Shown here in pieces: positions 61,600 through 64,000 of a stretch of DNA of 64,000 nt. This stretch comes from Aurantimicrobium minutum. GTDB lineage: Bacteria; Actinomycetota; Actinomycetes; Actinomycetales; Microbacteriaceae. The translations under genes were made by a program, and so were the position numbers. Location: contig NZ_AP017457.1 in NCBI RefSeq assembly GCF_002355535.1, positions 1,488,001-1,552,000 of the forward strand, given 5' to 3'. Position 1 is the stretch's first letter. Each line of letters begins with the position of its first letter. The notes under the pieces are model-generated. The model did no database searches. It saw only the letters and a program-made list of their open reading frames with translations, and was not told the origin of the DNA.

Positions 61600-62301
61600 T
61601 TATGCCTTTGACAGGATGGTGCTTTGGATGACGGAAGTAAAGAATTTGAGCCCATCAAGACCTGAGCGCATTGCTACCGCAGTGTCGGGGCCAAAGCCTG
61701 GCTCCACTGCGTGCTCGGGGTGAGGCATCAAACCAACCACGTTTCCGGCTTCGTTCGACACACCGGCAATGTCATCGATGGAACCGTTGGGGTTCACGCC
61801 GACATAGCGGAAGGTGACTTGACCGTTGTCTTCAATCCGTTTGATGGTGTCAGCGTCCGCGACGAAGCGACCATCTGCGTTCTTGAGCGGAATGATGATT
61901 TCTTCACCCTGGGCGAAGTCTTTCGTCCACGCTGTGGTGTTGTTCTCCACGATGAGCTTCTGATCGCGGCGTACGAAAGTCTGGCAGTCATTGCGGGTGT
62001 GAGCACCGGGAACCAGGCGAGCCTCAGCAAGCATCTGGAATCCGTTACAAATACCGAGCACGGGCATACCCTTGCGTGCTGCATCGATGACTTCAGCCAT
62101 GATGGGGGCGTGGCTGGCAATAGAGCCTGCACGCAGGTAGTCGCCGTAGCTAAAGCCACCGGGAAGAATGATGGCTTCCACGCCCTCAAGGTCGTGCGCT
62201 CCGTGCCACAGGGCGACGGGCTCTCCACCAGCTAGCTTGACCGCACGTTGAGCGTCACGCTCATCAAGCGAGCCGGGGAAGGTGATTACTCCGACGCGCA
62301 T
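61600..62301 (-). CDS. purQ: Phosphoribosylformylglycinamidine synthase I
   Basis: A 233-residue class I glutamine amidotransferase supplying ammonia to PurL. The nucleophile is C85 in VLGICNGFQML; the His and Glu partners lie in PHPEHAVEP near the C-terminus. LPGGFSYGDYLRAG is the family oxyanion segment. Its start overlaps the purS stop by one base (TAATG), so the two are translationally coupled. Confidence 0.94.
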   Translation of the reverse strand: MRVGVITFPGSLDERDAQRAVKLAGGEPVALWHGAHDLEGVEAIILPGGFSYGDYLRAGSIASHAPIMAEVIDAARKGMPVLGICNGFQMLAEARLVPGAHTRNDCQTFVRRDQKLIVENNTTAWTKDFAQGEEIIIPLKNADGRFVADADTIKRIEDNGQVTFRYVGVNPNGSIDDIAGVSNEAGNVVGLMPHPEHAVEPGFGPDTAVAMRSGLDGLKFFTSVIQSTILSKA

Positions 62302-62549
62302 TACTTGGCCTCGGAGATGCTGACGACATCTTCGATGACCGAGTTCGAGAGGATGTCCTCTGCGATGGTCTTGACGGCCTCAAGAGTTTCAGCGGTGACG
62401 GGACCGTCAACGGTGAGCTCGAAGCGCTTTCCGATGCGAACACCGGTGAATTGGTTGTGACCTAGACGGGTAAGAGCGCCAGCGACTGCCTTGCCCTGTG
62501 GGTCAAGAATTTCAGCCTTGGGCATTACCTCGACAACGATGGTGGGCAT
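62301..62549 (-). CDS. purS: Phosphoribosylformylglycinamidine synthase subunit PurS
   Basis: An 82-residue scaffold subunit of the FGAM synthase complex. It opens PTIVVEVMPKAEILDPQGKAV, contains RIGKRFELTVDG and ends SNSVIEDVVSI. ATG 62549 is chosen because the family starts exactly there; a longer frame to 62729 runs into the kynureninase gene. It leads purS-purQ-DUF3817-purL. Confidence 0.93.
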   Translation of the reverse strand: MPTIVVEVMPKAEILDPQGKAVAGALTRLGHNQFTGVRIGKRFELTVDGPVTAETLEAVKTIAEDILSNSVIEDVVSISEAK

Positions 62550-62593
62550 GGGGGCGACTCCAGCGATTTCGCGAGCAAGGGAATACCTCAATC

Positions 62594-63841
62594 CTACCGG
62601 AGGGAAAGGAGTGTCTCCTTGACCCTCTCCATGCCGAGGAAGACTTCCTGGAAAGAAGTTGTCAGTGGAGAGAGCCCAATGCGTAATCCATGCGGATCGC
62701 GATAGTCGGGAATGATGTCTTCTTTCCACATCAACGCATTTACTTCACGCATGTCTGGGTGGTTCAAGGTGACATGGCCACCTCGCTGGGCGGGGTCGCG
62801 TGGTGTTGCCACGGTCACGCCCAGTGGTGCCAGAACTTCGTCGGTGTAGTCGATGACGAACTGTGTCAGCAGAAGTGACTTAGCACGAATAGCTTCAATG
62901 CTGACCTCGCCGATGAGCTCAACAGGGTCAATCATGGCCTGCATTCCCACGACTGGAGTGGTACCCGTGATGAAGCGGCGCAGGTCGTTCTCAGGGTCAT
63001 AGCCAGGACCCATCAGGAACATATTCTTAGTTCCCCACCAGCCTTGGATCGGTTGTTCAATCTGGGTCTGTAAGTCTCTGCGCACATACGCCCAGGCAGG
63101 AGCACCGGGGCCACCGCAGAGATACTTATAGGAGCAGCCCACGGCGATATCGACGTTCCAGTTATCCAGTTCAACAACGACAGAGCCCACCGAGTGGCTC
63201 AGGTCCCACACAATCAATGCGCCCGCGTCGTGGGTGATCTTCGTGATTGCAGGAGCATCTGCCATGAAGCCGGAGCGGTAGGCAACGTGGCTCAGTAGCA
63301 CCAGAGCAGTGTTGGAGTTCACCACAGCAGAAACTTGTTCAGGCGTAACACCGGCACTGGTGTCAGCCTCAATCCACACCAATGTCATGCTGAGTTCGTC
63401 AGCAATACCTTCAAGAAGGTAGCGATCGGTGGGGAAGTTATCGGTGTCGAGGACAATCTCGGTGCGGCCTGGGCGCGCGGCAATCGCAGCTCGCGCCATC
63501 TTGTAGAGCAGCACGCTGGTGGAGTCACCGACAAAGGTTTGCCCAGGTGCAGCACCCAGTGCTGCACTACCAATCTTGTTGCCGAGTTCGAGGGGTAGGT
63601 TCAACCACTGCTCGTCCCAGCTTCGAATAAGGCGTGTTCCCCAGTCGTGACGTAAGAAAGCTTCAATGCGGTCAAAGCTGGCCTGCATGGGGCGGCCTAA
63701 GGAGTTGCCATCGAAGTACGCCAGAGGCATTCCTGGTGTCGAGGTACGGGTTGCTTCATCGGTTCCATAGAACTTGGCACGATGAACAGCTAACGGATCA
63801 GATTGATCAAGCTGCGCTGCGAGTGTTTCAAAACTTGTCAT
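62594..63841 (-). CDS. kynU: Kynureninase
   Basis: A 415-residue PLP enzyme cleaving kynurenine to anthranilate and alanine. The substrate-side YFDGNSLGRPM, GDSTSVLLYKMARAAIAARPG, and VWDLSHSVGSVVVELD, with the PLP lysine in GCSYKYLCGGPGAPAW, are all family features. ATG 63841 overlaps the stop of an upstream gene by four bases; the longer frame to 63976 is that gene's other frame. A tryptophan dioxygenase or formamidase would be expected near; none is visible in the window. Confidence 0.93.
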   Translation of the reverse strand: MTSFETLAAQLDQSDPLAVHRAKFYGTDEATRTSTPGMPLAYFDGNSLGRPMQASFDRIEAFLRHDWGTRLIRSWDEQWLNLPLELGNKIGSAALGAAPGQTFVGDSTSVLLYKMARAAIAARPGRTEIVLDTDNFPTDRYLLEGIADELSMTLVWIEADTSAGVTPEQVSAVVNSNTALVLLSHVAYRSGFMADAPAITKITHDAGALIVWDLSHSVGSVVVELDNWNVDIAVGCSYKYLCGGPGAPAWAYVRRDLQTQIEQPIQGWWGTKNMFLMGPGYDPENDLRRFITGTTPVVGMQAMIDPVELIGEVSIEAIRAKSLLLTQFVIDYTDEVLAPLGVTVATPRDPAQRGGHVTLNHPDMREVNALMWKEDIIPDYRDPHGLRIGLSPLTTSFQEVFLGMERVKETLLSLR

Positions 63842-64000
63842 AGGTACTCCACTTCGGTGGTTTCGACGATACGCGCAGTAGCGAGCCAGGTGCAGAAATC
63901 TGCGGAGCTGCCGTCTGATATCTCGGAGATGAAGCTCACTCGTGTGGGGGGAGTCAGATCGTTTTTCGTTTCCCACCAGGACGTCAATGACTCACTGATT
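63838..64000 (-). CDS. Partial unknown protein upstream of kynureninase (N-terminus off the right edge)
   Basis: The last 53 codons of a minus-strand gene, ending TGA at 63840-63838 and overlapping the kynU ATG (ATGA). The visible end contains RVSFISEISDGSSADF and ETTEVEYL. It was not matched to a known family from this short piece. It is presumably the first gene of the kynureninase operon; a role in tryptophan degradation is only positional inference. Confidence 0.6.
   Translation of the reverse strand, partial: ISESLTSWWETKNDLTPPTRVSFISEISDGSSADFCTWLATARIVETTEVEYL

Noticed and set aside
1-64000. CRISPR array or insertion sequence
   Set aside because: No regularly spaced repeats of the right size and no transposase gene were found on either strand.

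Overview
This window reads as the chromosome of a compact, moderate-GC actinobacterium, most likely Microbacteriaceae and perhaps one of the small freshwater genera (Rhodoluna/Aquiluna-like). That placement is inference. It rests on the gene content (32-residue ribosomal protein bS22, mycoredoxin-like glutaredoxin, archaeal-type AspRS, DUF3073, DUF4229, DUF3817, bacterial SCP ortholog beside purF/purM), on very short or overlapping gene boundaries, and on a recurrent promoter layout in which a TAGGCT/TAGACT-like -10 box lies 6-7 bases before the start codon.

Region 1 (1-5.5 kb) is accessory DNA. It carries a partial protein built of repeated zinc ribbons, an HNH nuclease with a 15-residue tandem repeat, a PD-(D/E)XK-like protein (DUF6998-like), a zinc-ribbon membrane protein, a TetR regulator, a YdeI/OmdA-like protein and a DUF2461 protein. 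Two partial copies of the 3' part of a tRNA-Arg(ACG) gene (about 3175-3223 and 5461-5507) lie in the same orientation. Each is preceded by 12-base iterated GTCAGCCA motifs at the same distance and followed by its own terminator. This looks like two tandem integrations at the same tRNA gene, with the intact tRNA and any integrase left of the window.

Region 2 (5.5-26 kb) is ordinary chromosome: a serine hydrolase, DUF6671, Sua5, a flavin amine oxidase plus amino-acid permease, DUF429, a PadR-UbiB operon, DUF2256 and DUF1349 proteins, an alpha/beta hydrolase, a rhodanese lipoprotein under a CsoR/CstR-type operator, photolyase, a winged-helix regulator, tadA, a cation efflux protein, proC, a TrkA/TrkH potassium system, an ArsR regulator, bS22 and small redox proteins.

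Region 3 (26-41.8 kb) is respiratory: aspS, then a five-gene cluster with cytochrome c maturation system II (resA-ccdA-resB-ccsB), then menaquinone synthesis menC, menB, menE, menA, menD, menF, menG and a polyprenyl diphosphate synthase for the side chain. Region 4 (41.8-64 kb) holds purine genes (purF, purM, purA, purL, purQ, purS) and pyrE, interleaved with transporters (TauE/SafE, paired CrcB/Fluc fluoride channels, a KimA-like permease, an RND exporter, two EamA permeases), two methyltransferases, chorismate mutase, a leaderless-peptide HtaA protein, an aldo/keto reductase and kynureninase. No rRNA, intact tRNA, CRISPR array or insertion sequence was seen.
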